Positions 43,708-52,449 of a stretch of 64,000 nt of DNA are shown in pieces; position 1 is the stretch's first letter; the number at the start of each line of letters is the position of its first letter. Position numbers and translations under genes: made by a program. The DNA is taken from positions 124,001 to 188,000 of the forward strand of contig CAKNJS010000001.1 of the NCBI GenBank assembly GCA_930986645.1. The letters run 5' to 3'. The notes under the pieces were generated by a model, which made no database searches, was not told where the DNA came from, and saw only the letters and a list, made by a program, of their open reading frames with translations. The DNA comes from an uncultured Lachnoclostridium sp. (lineage in GTDB: Bacteria > Bacillota > Clostridia > Lachnospirales > Lachnospiraceae).

Positions 43708-44451
43708 ATGACAGAGAGCACGATGATTCAGCGAAAGAACGGTAATACAGGATATGAATTTGGCGGAAGAGTGCGCTACAGTGAGATAGACCACAGAGGG
43801 ACGATGACACTTCCGGCCCTGATCAATTATTTTCAGGACTGCAGTACATTTCATTCGGAAGCGGTCGGCCTCGGCATGGAAAGACTGAAGCATGACAGGA
43901 AAGCATGGGTGCTTTCCTACTGGCAGGTTATCGCAGACCGTTATCCGAAGCTGGGTGAGAAGATCACAACGGGAACATTTGCCACAGAGTTTAAAGGTCT
44001 ATACGGGAACCGTAACTTCTATATGAAAGATGAGTCGGGGAAAATGATCGCCCGCGCCAATTCTATCTGGGTGTTTATGGATCTGGAAAAAGGCAGACCG
44101 GCACGCCCGACTGCAGAGCATATCGATCCGTATGGTACGAGGGAACCGCTGGACATGCCCTATGAGGGAAGGAAGATCGCACTTCCGGAACACGCGGAGA
44201 CAGAAGAACCCTTCCCGGTGCGGAAATATCATATCGATACGAATGAACATGTCAATAACTGCCAGTATGTGCAGATGGCGATGGAGGTGGTGCCGGGGGA
44301 TGTGCAGGTACGGCAGCTGAGAGTGGACTATAAAAAGTCAGCGGTGCTCGGAGATATGATCTATCCCAAACTGACAGTGGAGCAGGAGCGCACGGTGGTG
44401 GAACTGTGTGATGCGGACGGGAAACCATATGCGATCGTGGAGATGAAATAA
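43708..44451 (+). CDS. Acyl-ACP thioesterase
   Basis: This is a double hot-dog fatty acyl-ACP thioesterase, releasing free fatty acids from acyl carrier protein. The N-terminal SEIDHRGTMTLPALINYFQDC and the second-hot-dog IDTNEHVNNCQYVQMAME contain the Asp-Asn-His arrangement of the FatA/B-like family. Length (247 residues) suits bacterial members. AAGGAG precedes the ATG. It starts a three-gene set with an esterase-like hydrolase (five bases later) and a condensation-type acyltransferase, suggesting that its product feeds an acylation reaction. Confidence 0.92.
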   Translation: MTESTMIQRKNGNTGYEFGGRVRYSEIDHRGTMTLPALINYFQDCSTFHSEAVGLGMERLKHDRKAWVLSYWQVIADRYPKLGEKITTGTFATEFKGLYGNRNFYMKDESGKMIARANSIWVFMDLEKGRPARPTAEHIDPYGTREPLDMPYEGRKIALPEHAETEEPFPVRKYHIDTNEHVNNCQYVQMAMEVVPGDVQVRQLRVDYKKSAVLGDMIYPKLTVEQERTVVELCDADGKPYAIVEMK

Positions 44452-44456
44452 ATAAA

Positions 44457-45446
44457 ATGAACAAAGCAATGCAGACGATCCTTCAGGCGCTCTCCTACGG
44501 CGGTATCGAGGTAGAGTCCGCCCGAAGGATCGCGGATCTGAAAAAGCTGGATCCCATGCGGATCTTTGTGAAAAAACTGGATACAGAAGTATATAATAAA
44601 GAATATAAAGTACCCATCCGCTTCTATTTTCCCGATGAGAAATCAATGGAATCCGGCAATGTGAATATACCGGTCATCCTCTTCTTCCACGGAGGGGGCT
44701 GGACGACGGAGAGCGTAGAGACCTATGACCGGGTCTGCTCGCGCATGGCACAGTCCAGCGGTCAGATGGTAATTTCCGTGGAGTACAGGCTTGCGCCGGA
44801 ATACCGGTTTCCGACGGGCTTTGAAGACTGCTATGCGGCGGCCAAGGCGCTGTTTGCCGGTGAGATCCTGCCGGGAATACGGCCGGAGCAGATTACTGTT
44901 ATGGGAGACAGCGCGGGAGGAAATCTCGCGGCGGCTGTGTGTATGCGGGCAAGGGATACCGGGGACTTCAGCCCTCAGCGCCAGATCCTCATTTATCCTG
45001 CGCTGAGCAATTGTTATACAGAGGACTCGCCTTATGAATCCGTGCGGACGAACGGCACGGGATACCTGTTGACAAGCGAGAAGATGGCGGATTATCTGAA
45101 ACTTTATGAGAGTAAACCGGAAGACCGGGAGAATCCCTATTTTGCCCCGCTGTGCGCGGAGGATTATTCCAATCTGCCGGACACACTTATCCTGACAGCA
45201 GAATACGACCCTCTGCGGGACGAAGGGGAAGAGTACGGCCGGCGGTTGAGGCAGTCAGGATGCCGGGTGCATATCGAGCGGATCGCCGGGGCGCTGCATG
45301 GATATTTTGCCCTTGGAATCCAGCACCTGTATGTTCAGGAGAGCTTCCGGCATATCAACCGGTTCCTGAGTGTGGAGAGGGCAATGAATGAACAAGGAGG
45401 CAGGAAGGGTGAAAGAGAAACGGCAGAGCCGGTGGAGAAAACTTGA
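44457..45446 (+). CDS. Alpha/beta hydrolase (HSL-type esterase/lipase)
   Basis: The hormone-sensitive-lipase branch signature is complete: HGGGWTTES (oxyanion hole), GDSAGGNLAAA (nucleophile), EYDPLRDEGEEY (acid) and ALHGYFAL (histidine). It is predicted to cleave short to medium acyl esters, or to transfer acyl groups. It lies only five bases after the thioesterase and its end overlaps the acyltransferase gene, so all three are co-translated. Confidence 0.92.
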   Translation: MNKAMQTILQALSYGGIEVESARRIADLKKLDPMRIFVKKLDTEVYNKEYKVPIRFYFPDEKSMESGNVNIPVILFFHGGGWTTESVETYDRVCSRMAQSSGQMVISVEYRLAPEYRFPTGFEDCYAAAKALFAGEILPGIRPEQITVMGDSAGGNLAAAVCMRARDTGDFSPQRQILIYPALSNCYTEDSPYESVRTNGTGYLLTSEKMADYLKLYESKPEDRENPYFAPLCAEDYSNLPDTLILTAEYDPLRDEGEEYGRRLRQSGCRVHIERIAGALHGYFALGIQHLYVQESFRHINRFLSVERAMNEQGGRKGERETAEPVEKT

Positions 45447-47220
45447 CAATGCGGCACAGGCATTTCCGGCAGCCACTGGAAAGAAAGACTCAAGAGTATT
45501 CCGGTTTTACTGCGTGTTAAAAGAAAGGATCGATGCGGATATTCTGCAGAAAGCGCTGGATCTTACCATGGAGAAATATCCGGTCTTTCGGTTTGTCCTG
45601 CGCAAAGGAATCTTCTGGTTCTATATGGAGCCGAGAGAGCTCCCGGCTTTGGTCAGAAAGGAAGACCGTCCGCCATGCAGCCGGATCTATGTCCCGGATC
45701 AGAAAAGGCTTCTCTTTGAAGTGACCTATTATAAAAAAAGGATCAATCTGGAAGTATTTCACGGACTGACCGATGGAACCGGCGCTGTGCAGTTTCTGAA
45801 AGAGCTTGTGAGAAATTATCTGATACTTACATATCCGGATGCCAGTTTTCCGGAAACAGATATCGGGGAAGAGCTCACAGAAAGTGATTATGAGGAGGAC
45901 AGCTTTTCCCAGTATTATACAGGAAGAAAAAGCAGGGCCGGGAAATCGAGAAAGGCATATCAGCTGAAAGGAGAACGTCTGGAACAGTCGGAGATGCAGA
46001 TCACGGAGCTTATCCTTTCGGCATCGGAAGTTCATCGAAAGGCAAAGGAATACGGAGTCTCAGTGACAGCTTATCTTGCGGCGGTCTTTCTTTATGCAAT
46101 ATATGAAGAGGTGCCGAAAAGCAGGCTGAAACGTCCGGTGTCACTTATGATTCCGGTAAATCTGCGAAATTTCTTCCCGTCCGGTTCTATGACGAATTTC
46201 TGGAGCTGGATCGAGACAGCCTTTGATTTTCGTGAAAATACAAAGCTGGAAGATGTCATCAGGAAGATGAAAGAGATGTTCGGAAAAGACTCTGTGGAAA
46301 AGGAAATTTCCGGACGGATGAATGAACTGGTGCGTCTGGAAAAGAATCCTTTCCTGCGCGCCGTACCGCTGGAAATCAAGAATCTGTTCCTGCTGGCAGG
46401 TACTACGCTGGGCGGGCGCAGCGTAACCGCAGTATATTCTAATATGGGCCGTATTCAGATGGCGGACGAATATGAGGATTATATAGAGCGGTTCGGTTTT
46501 TTTGCAAGCACGGACAAGATGCAAATGTGCTCTTGTTCATATGGGGATACCATGGTGCTGGGGATTACATCAAAGATCATAGATCCCAATATATGCAGAA
46601 ACTTTATCAGCATCCTTAAACGAGACGGAATAGAGTGCCATATGGAGGAAAACGATTTCCCGGGGTATCACGAAAAGCCGTCGAGAAGGGCGCTTATGGG
46701 ACTTAAGATCTTCTCGTTTACGTGCACCGCGGCAGTTGTGATCTGCTGGATGCTTAACTACCTTCTGACATTCGGAATCTGGTGGGCTGGATATGTGACT
46801 GCCGGAGTATTCTGCACATGGCTGCTCATCATGGTCGGTTACCGAAAGCGGAAGAACCCTTTGAAAAACGGGATGTGGCAGCTTGTCATCGTGACAGCGG
46901 GATCCCTTCTGTGGGATCTGTTTACCGGATGGCAGGGATGGTCCGTTGATTTTGTCATTCCTCTGGCAATCCTTGTGAATATGCTGTCTATGGTAATTAT
47001 CTCGGCTGCGGGAAAGATGGAAGTATCGGAATATCTTTTCTATCTGGTTCAGGCAGGTGCGTGCGGATTGCTCCCGTTTATACTGCTTGCGGCCGGAGCG
47101 GTTTCCGTGCCGTATCCGTCCGTTATCTGCTCCGGCGTCAGCCTGCTGTTCCTGACAGGGCTTGTGATCTTTAAATGGAAAGATTTTGTCAGAGAGGTGC
47201 AGAAAAAATTCCGCGTCTGA
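45409..47220 (+). CDS. Condensation-type acyltransferase with C-terminal membrane domain
   Basis: The first ~430 residues look like an alcohol acetyltransferase/condensation fold: VFRFYCVLKERIDADILQKALD near the start and HGLTDGTGAVQF, an HxxxDG active-site motif, at about residue 125. The rest has about five membrane segments (FTCTAAVVICWMLNYLL, YVTAGVFCTWLLIMVG and others), as in DUF6320-type proteins. It probably transfers an acyl chain to a lipid or glycan acceptor at the membrane. The start is ambiguous: ATG 45388 heads the ORF, but AAGGAGG at 45394 is eight bases before GTG 45409, which I prefer. Confidence 0.8.
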   Translation: MKEKRQSRWRKLDNAAQAFPAATGKKDSRVFRFYCVLKERIDADILQKALDLTMEKYPVFRFVLRKGIFWFYMEPRELPALVRKEDRPPCSRIYVPDQKRLLFEVTYYKKRINLEVFHGLTDGTGAVQFLKELVRNYLILTYPDASFPETDIGEELTESDYEEDSFSQYYTGRKSRAGKSRKAYQLKGERLEQSEMQITELILSASEVHRKAKEYGVSVTAYLAAVFLYAIYEEVPKSRLKRPVSLMIPVNLRNFFPSGSMTNFWSWIETAFDFRENTKLEDVIRKMKEMFGKDSVEKEISGRMNELVRLEKNPFLRAVPLEIKNLFLLAGTTLGGRSVTAVYSNMGRIQMADEYEDYIERFGFFASTDKMQMCSCSYGDTMVLGITSKIIDPNICRNFISILKRDGIECHMEENDFPGYHEKPSRRALMGLKIFSFTCTAAVVICWMLNYLLTFGIWWAGYVTAGVFCTWLLIMVGYRKRKNPLKNGMWQLVIVTAGSLLWDLFTGWQGWSVDFVIPLAILVNMLSMVIISAAGKMEVSEYLFYLVQAGACGLLPFILLAAGAVSVPYPSVICSGVSLLFLTGLVIFKWKDFVREVQKKFRV

Positions 47221-47248
47221 ATGTTGATCATATCAGGCGCGGAATTTT
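47205..47248 (+). terminator. Terminator overlapping the acyltransferase stop
   Basis: AAAATTCCGCGTCTGA and TCAGGCGCGGAATTTT form a 16-bp stem with one wobble pair, containing the stop codon itself, and the 3' arm ends in TTTT. It is almost symmetric, so it may serve the minus-strand gene too. Confidence 0.8.
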
Positions 47249-47272
47249 ACAATATCTGATCTGCTGTCTGGT

Positions 47273-47300
47273 CTTGACCGGGAAAACTTTCCCGGTCAAG
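47273..47300. repeat. 13-bp perfect inverted repeat in the convergent gap
   Basis: CTTGACCGGGAAA and TTTCCCGGTCAAG flank only two bases. No T-run follows on either strand, and it sits directly after the stop codon of the minus-strand phosphatase gene, so it may stabilise mRNA ends or bind a dimeric regulator. Confidence 0.6.
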
Positions 47301-47305
47301 CAGGA

Positions 47306-48094
47306 CTAGTCAAGCCCTGCCAGTACATCTTCAAGTACTTCTTCAACGGAGTCTGTTACATATTTCGCGTGGCCCGCGATGCCGGGCGCTGCATTTGACA
47401 TGGCATAACCGTATCCGGCAAGCTCCAGCATTTCTACGTCATTGTACTGGTCTCCGAAAGCCATGCATTCTTCAGGCTTCACATCAAAAAGCTCCATCAT
47501 TTTCTGAAGGCCGGTTCCCTTATTATATCCCGGTACAATAAAGTCAATCCAGATATTTCCCGATGTAACGACTTTGACAGCCGGCGAAAACATTTCCTGA
47601 AGATGCTTCAGATACGCCCCGAGATCGTGGGATTTCATGTTTGCGATGGCAAGTTTAAGAAACGGTCCTTTTACTTTTGTAATATCATCGACGATCTGCG
47701 TCGTATTGTGCATTACATTTACAATGTGGTTGACAAATGCCGGATCATTGTCTTCGATCAGACAGGTATCCTCACGTGAAGCAACAATTTCGTAGCCGGG
47801 TTCCTTTTTAATCTCATTCATGATCCGGTAAGCCAGATCGTCCGGAATAATACCCCGGGAGATAACTTTTCCCTGATGGATGCAGATAGAACCGTTCTCT
47901 GCAATATAGGAGATCTCATCTTTGATATCTGCAAAGAGCCGGCGCTCATTGTCGTACTGCCGGCCGCTTGCCGCAACAAAATGGATCCCTTTCTCTGTGA
48001 TTCTGTGTATAAGATCTATTGTATAAGCGGACAGTTCCTGAGCTCCGTTGTGGAGCAGTGTGCCGTCCAGATCGCTTGCGATTAATTTGATCAT
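47306..48094 (-). CDS. Cof-type HAD-superfamily phosphatase
   Basis: A second Cof/YidA-like sugar phosphatase. Motif I is KLIASDLDGTLL, motif II is VAASGRQ, and motif IV is CMAFGDQYNDVEMLELAG, all with the expected aspartates. Length from the preferred ATG is 262 residues. The track extends 29 codons further upstream, but GGAGG lies nine bases before the ATG of MIKLIASD, which is the normal family start. It is monocistronic and convergent with the acyltransferase gene. Confidence 0.93.
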   Translation of the reverse strand: MIKLIASDLDGTLLHNGAQELSAYTIDLIHRITEKGIHFVAASGRQYDNERRLFADIKDEISYIAENGSICIHQGKVISRGIIPDDLAYRIMNEIKKEPGYEIVASREDTCLIEDNDPAFVNHIVNVMHNTTQIVDDITKVKGPFLKLAIANMKSHDLGAYLKHLQEMFSPAVKVVTSGNIWIDFIVPGYNKGTGLQKMMELFDVKPEECMAFGDQYNDVEMLELAGYGYAMSNAAPGIAGHAKYVTDSVEEVLEDVLAGLD

Positions 48095-48268
48095 GAAAGA
48101 TTCCTCCGTGGAAAAATGTATATTTACCTGTAATAAGACACGGCAGACCGCAATATTAAAAAGCACTGCCCTTATCTGCAACAGATTCAGTATAACTGAA
48201 AAAAGTCACGGCGTAAAGAGACTAAGTGTCCGGACGGCACGGCACAGCCTGTAACATAAAAGAAATAC

Positions 48269-48297
48269 TTGTAACTATTTTGTAATAGTACTATAAT
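48269..48297 (+). promoter_or_regulatory. SigmaA promoter of glmM
   Basis: TTGTAA and a perfect TATAAT are spaced by 17 bases about 75 bases before the glmM start. The leader shows no obvious glmS-type ribozyme or other known element. Confidence 0.85.
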
Positions 48298-48372
48298 GAG
48301 AACGTGGCCGAAACAGATATTTTATTCAACTTTTCGGCATAAATATAATTGAAGATTAAGAGGACTGTTATT

Positions 48373-49716
48373 ATGGGAAAATATTTTGGAACCGACGGCT
48401 TCCGCGGGGAAGCAAATGTAGTACTGACAGTGGAACATGCATTTAAGGTCGGCCGTTATCTCGGCTGGTATTTCGGTCAGGACCACAAAGCGAGAGTCGT
48501 GATCGGAAAGGATACGAGAAGAAGCAGTTATATGTTTGAGTATGCTCTGGCGGCTGGAATTACTGCATCCGGTGCAGACGCATATCTTCTTCATGTTACG
48601 ACAACACCGAGTGTATCTTATGTAGTGAGAACAGAGGATTTTGACTGCGGCATCATGATTTCTGCAAGCCATAATCCGTTCTATGACAATGGAATCAAGG
48701 TGATCAACAGTGCAGGACACAAGATGGAGGCTGAAGTAGAGGAGAAGATCGAGGCATATATCGACGGTGAGACAGAAGAGCTTCCGCTTGCCACCAAAGA
48801 AAATATCGGACGTACAATCGATTATTCCGCAGGAAGAAACCGTTATATCGGCCATCTTATTTCTATTGCAACACGTTCCTTTAAGGATATGCGCATCGGA
48901 CTTGACTGCGCAAACGGAAGCTCCTTTGCCATCGCAAAGAGTGTCTTCGATGCGCTTGGGGCAAAAACATATGTTATCAATAACGAGCCGGATGGAACAA
49001 ACATCAATACAAACTGCGGCTCCACACATATTAATGTCCTTCAGGAGTTTGTAAAAGAAAAGAAACTGGATGTAGGATTTGCCTATGACGGAGATGCTGA
49101 CAGATGTATCGCTGTAGATGAGAACGGAAATGTAGTGGACGGAGACCGCATCATGTATGTGTGCGGTAAGTACCTGATGGAGCAGGGACGTCTTGAAGGA
49201 AATACGATCGTAACGACTGTAATGTCTAATCTGGGACTTTATAAAGCATGCGACAAGATCGGTATGAAATATGAGCAGACAGCCGTAGGTGACAAATATG
49301 TGTATGAAAATATGCTGAAGAACGGTTTTGTGCTCGGAGGCGAGCAGTCCGGACATATCATCTTCAGCAAGCATGCAAGAACAGGCGACGGTATCCTTAC
49401 ATCACTGATGATCATGGAAGTAATGCTTGAGAAGAAACAGACACTTGGCAAACTGGCAGATGAAGTTAAGATCTTCCCGCAGGTTCTCAAAAATGTCCGC
49501 GTAAAAGATAAGAAAACTGCAAGAGAAAATCCGGCAGTTACAGAAGCCGTTCAGAAAGCTGCGGACGCACTTGGAACTGACGGACGTATCCTTGTCCGCG
49601 AGAGCGGTACGGAACCGGTGATCCGCGTTATGGTTGAAGCCGCATCGGATGAAATCTGCGAAAAATATGTGGATAGTGTCATAGACGTCATCAAAGCAGA
49701 GGGACTGACAGAGTAA
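48373..49716 (+). CDS. glmM: Phosphoglucosamine mutase
   Basis: GlmM converts glucosamine-6-phosphate to glucosamine-1-phosphate for UDP-GlcNAc and cell-wall synthesis. The N-terminal YFGTDGFRGEAN, the phosphoserine loop MISASHNPFYDNGIKV, the metal-binding YDGDADRC and the C-terminal RESGTEPVIRVM are intact. Its 447 residues from the preferred ATG are standard; the track's extra eight codons precede the AGAGGA site. It is transcribed alone from its own promoter. Codon choice looks more biased than in its neighbours, as expected for a well expressed gene. Confidence 0.97.
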   Translation: MGKYFGTDGFRGEANVVLTVEHAFKVGRYLGWYFGQDHKARVVIGKDTRRSSYMFEYALAAGITASGADAYLLHVTTTPSVSYVVRTEDFDCGIMISASHNPFYDNGIKVINSAGHKMEAEVEEKIEAYIDGETEELPLATKENIGRTIDYSAGRNRYIGHLISIATRSFKDMRIGLDCANGSSFAIAKSVFDALGAKTYVINNEPDGTNINTNCGSTHINVLQEFVKEKKLDVGFAYDGDADRCIAVDENGNVVDGDRIMYVCGKYLMEQGRLEGNTIVTTVMSNLGLYKACDKIGMKYEQTAVGDKYVYENMLKNGFVLGGEQSGHIIFSKHARTGDGILTSLMIMEVMLEKKQTLGKLADEVKIFPQVLKNVRVKDKKTARENPAVTEAVQKAADALGTDGRILVRESGTEPVIRVMVEAASDEICEKYVDSVIDVIKAEGLTE

Positions 49717-49776
49717 TTCGTATTTGTTGAACAAACACCGCTGTAATAGTAAAGTCATACTGATCGAATAACAGAC

Positions 49777-49843
49777 GCAGAAAAAGAAGATACTGCAGCA
49801 CTCCATGTCGATGCACAGCTTATGCAGTATCTTCTTTTTCTGC
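49777..49843. repeat. 21-bp perfect inverted repeat after glmM
   Basis: GCAGAAAAAGAAGATACTGCA at 49777-49797 is perfectly repeated in inverse orientation at 49823-49843 with a 25-base spacer. The right arm is pyrimidine-rich (CTTCTTTTTC) and could act as a terminator for glmM; the left arm gives the same on the other strand. It lies in a 311-base gene-free stretch (49717-50027) that otherwise holds only the shorter hairpin listed next. Confidence 0.85.
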
Positions 49844-49914
49844 TGACACGTCCAGTCGGTACATATTTTCAACTGCAGCGCCATTCTTCAACATTGTTTG
49901 ATAAACCTATCGGG

Positions 49915-49945
49915 ACAGACGGGGAAGCAGCCCCTCCCCGTCTGT
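49915..49945 (-). terminator. GC-rich hairpin downstream of the SPOR amidase gene
   Basis: ACAGACGGGGA and TCCCCGTCTGT form a perfect 11-bp stem with a 9-base loop. It lies 80 bases beyond the stop of the minus-strand amidase gene; the following T-run is poor, so this is a terminator-like structure rather than a certain terminator. Confidence 0.5.
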
Positions 49946-50027
49946 TCTGTATACGTGAGTCAATCTGCTGTATCCGAGTGATTTTCGGACGTTTTATCGA
50001 GAATATGTCTCTCAGATAAATACGAAT

Positions 50028-50798
50028 CTATCCGCTTACGATCACCGTCTGGTATCCGGCGCGTTTGAGTCTTCTCTCGACAGTTGCCGCTTCGTCCAGT
50101 GTGGGATATGTTCCCACGGTAACGCGGTACAGCCCGTTCTCCTGACTGATCACGGCGGGAAAGTCCTGATCCAAAAGTTCCTGCTGCAGCCGGTCGGCAT
50201 ACATACCGTTGCGGAATGCACCGGTTTGTACAGTGTAGGAACCGGGAACTGACGGGACTTCTCCATTCATCTGCAGAGTGTCAAGTATTCCTCCTGCAAT
50301 TCCTAGTGCGATATCGTCAAAATTATTATCGAACAGCATATTGTCTGTATCTGAATTGATAAAACCGACTTCTACGAGAACTGCCGGCATCCGCGTGCGC
50401 CTGAGGACAACCAGTCCCGGGCGTTCTTTTACGCCCAAATTAACAAATCCGACAGCTTCCAGCTGGTCATTTATGTTCTCTGCCATTTCCAGTTTGATTC
50501 CGGACTTATTGTAGACGAGAGATTCTACACCGGAGTAGGTGTTGGCTTCCGGGCTGGAGTTGCGGTGGATGGAAATGAAGAAATCGGCGCCGGCCTCATT
50601 TGCCTCCATTGCTTTCTGATAAGGGGATTCATAGACATCTGTTGTGCGTGTGTAGAGAACGTCAACTCCCCGTTCCTGAAGAATTTCACCGACTGCAAGT
50701 GTAAGGGCGAGGGAGTCGTCTTTTTCCTGCCTCCCGTTATATACCGCTCCGGGATCACGGCCGCCATGTCCGGCATCCAGCATGATAGTGTAGGGCAT
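50028..50798 (-). CDS. N-acetylmuramoyl-L-alanine amidase with SPOR domain
   Basis: An Amidase_3 domain (about residues 1-175) with the zinc ligands in MLDAGHGGRDPGA and FFISIHRNSS and the catalytic glutamate in AVLVEVGFINS hydrolyses the bond between MurNAc and L-Ala. A C-terminal SPOR domain (YTVQTGAFRNGMYADRLQQEL) binds denuded peptidoglycan. This layout is that of CwlC-type mother-cell lysis enzymes in spore formers. It has no signal peptide, which CwlC also lacks. AAAGGAA precedes the ATG. Confidence 0.93.
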   Translation of the reverse strand: MPYTIMLDAGHGGRDPGAVYNGRQEKDDSLALTLAVGEILQERGVDVLYTRTTDVYESPYQKAMEANEAGADFFISIHRNSSPEANTYSGVESLVYNKSGIKLEMAENINDQLEAVGFVNLGVKERPGLVVLRRTRMPAVLVEVGFINSDTDNMLFDNNFDDIALGIAGGILDTLQMNGEVPSVPGSYTVQTGAFRNGMYADRLQQELLDQDFPAVISQENGLYRVTVGTYPTLDEAATVERRLKRAGYQTVIVSG

Positions 50799-50901
50799 AA
50801 TTCTAATTCCTTTTCCGATTTATTCTATAACAGAATATGCTGAAAAAGAAAAAGGGTGACTGCCGTCCGGCAGCCGCCCTTTGAAGTAAAATATAAAATT
50901 A

Positions 50902-52266
50902 TCAGATGTCCGTTTTGGAAGCGGTTTCATCAGAAACCTGTCCAATGGAAGCGTGTTCATCGGGAGCTTTTGAAGCAGAATCTGCCTCATGCTGACCGTT
51001 TCCCTTGTCTTCAGTCTTCTCCGGAAGATATACGTGCACGCTTTCGATACGGTTCTTATCCAGAGTTTCTACGACCAGCCGAGTCCCGTCTTCTGTTACG
51101 ACTTCATCATTTAACTCGGGCAGCCTGTCGAGATGTTCGATAATGAACCCGCCCAGAGAGTCGTAATCCTCCGAAGCAAATTCTGTGTGGAGACGTTCAT
51201 TTACATCATCAAGATTCATAGCGCCTTCGATTACATACTCGCGGTCAGACAGCTGATAGAACTGGTCTTCCTGTTCATCGTATTCGTCGTGAATCTCTCC
51301 GACAATCTCTTCCAGAATATCTTCAAGAGTAATCAGACCTGCCATTTCACCGTACTCATCCAGTACGATCGCGATGTTGAATGTGGATTCCCTCATTTCT
51401 ACAAGCAGTTCGGATATGCTCTTATATTCATATGTGAAATGCGGTTTCCGCATGATATCGCGGATATTAAATGAATCGTCCCTATTGCATAGGAGAAGGT
51501 CCTTCATATTAATAATTCCGACAATATTGTCCTGTGAGTCTTCATAGACAGGCAGGCGGGTGAATTTGTCTTCGCGAAAGATGTCAATGAGTTCGTCATA
51601 GGTATTGTTTACATCAGCAAAGGTTACATGCACCCTCGGGACCATGATGTCTTTTGCATCGGCGTCGCCGAGATCAAATACATTATTGATCATCTCTTTC
51701 TCACCGGTCTCGATTACGCCTCTTTCATGACTGACATCAACGATGGTCCTGAGCTCCTCTTCCGTCATGGCTTTCTTTGCGGCTGAAAGATCGACCCGCA
51801 GAAGCAGCATGATACCCCGTGAAAAGAGGTTGATAATGAAAATCACCGGAGTCATGACGGTCATAATAAATTTGATGATCCGTATATAACGCAGGGAAAT
51901 CTTTTCTGCATTTATCGTAGCATAGTTTTTCGGAGTGATTTCCCCGAAAACAAGGATCGCAACTGTCAGGACTGCCGTAGCAATGCTGACCATATAACCG
52001 CCGAATGCGTATGCAAGTGTAGCAGAAAGGGAAGATGCAGAAATGTTAACGATATTATTTCCGATCAGTATAGCACTCAGCATCTTTGAGGTGTGGTTCT
52101 CTGTAATATCAAGAACCATTGCAGCCCGTTTATTCCCGTCATCAGCCAGAGAGCGCAGCCGGATCTTGCTCACGGTCGTGAGCGCAGTCTCGTTGGACGA
52201 GAAGAATGATGAGAGTATAAGCAAAATGATCAATATGATTAGTTGAAAGGTGTCACCAGAGTCCAC
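50902..52266 (-). CDS. CNNM/CorC-type hemolysin-family membrane protein
   Basis: DUF21 transmembrane domain with three or four spans (LIILIILLILSSFFSSNETALT onward), two CBS domains (IMVPRVHVTFADVNNTYDEL; FTYEYKSISELLVEM) and a C-terminal CorC_HlyC domain (EYVIEGAMNLDDVNERL). Members are linked to magnesium or cobalt efflux. The track starts 27 codons earlier in a region that contains the promoter; the GTG at 52266 gives VDSGDTFQLIILI, has AAAGGAG upstream and fits the family N-terminus. The C-terminal tail is low in complexity and acidic. Confidence 0.92.
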   Translation of the reverse strand: MDSGDTFQLIILIILLILSSFFSSNETALTTVSKIRLRSLADDGNKRAAMVLDITENHTSKMLSAILIGNNIVNISASSLSATLAYAFGGYMVSIATAVLTVAILVFGEITPKNYATINAEKISLRYIRIIKFIMTVMTPVIFIINLFSRGIMLLLRVDLSAAKKAMTEEELRTIVDVSHERGVIETGEKEMINNVFDLGDADAKDIMVPRVHVTFADVNNTYDELIDIFREDKFTRLPVYEDSQDNIVGIINMKDLLLCNRDDSFNIRDIMRKPHFTYEYKSISELLVEMRESTFNIAIVLDEYGEMAGLITLEDILEEIVGEIHDEYDEQEDQFYQLSDREYVIEGAMNLDDVNERLHTEFASEDYDSLGGFIIEHLDRLPELNDEVVTEDGTRLVVETLDKNRIESVHVYLPEKTEDKGNGQHEADSASKAPDEHASIGQVSDETASKTDI

Positions 52267-52338
52267 TGTATTTTTTTCACTCCTTTGTCTGTTACAGTGC
52301 GTCTGATCTGACGCTGAAAAATTTAGAGATACTGCTAC

Positions 52339-52367
52339 ATTATACACTGAATCCGTGCGTTTTGCAA
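52339..52367 (-). promoter_or_regulatory. Promoter of the CorC-type gene
   Basis: On the minus strand TTGCAA and a perfect TATAAT are spaced by 17 bases, about 70 bases ahead of the GTG start. It lies back to back with the murB promoter. Confidence 0.8.
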
Positions 52368-52377
52368 GAAACGTTAC

Positions 52378-52406
52378 TTTACATCCCTTTGAGGTTGGAT
52401 TATAAT
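52378..52406 (+). promoter_or_regulatory. Promoter of the murB-rapZ-whiA-HPr operon
   Basis: TTTACA and a perfect TATAAT are separated by 17 bases. Transcription would start near 52413, so the track's murB start at 52408 would lie upstream of the mRNA and is wrong. Confidence 0.85.
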
Positions 52407-52449
52407 AATGTGGCGAATAACCATAGAAGTGAGAAATGGAGTATATTTT

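Noticed and set aside
48322-49374. 350-codon minus-strand ORF
   Set aside because: It is antisense to glmM, whose motifs are unambiguous; the translated text is low in known motifs and has an odd His/Cys/Ile-rich composition.
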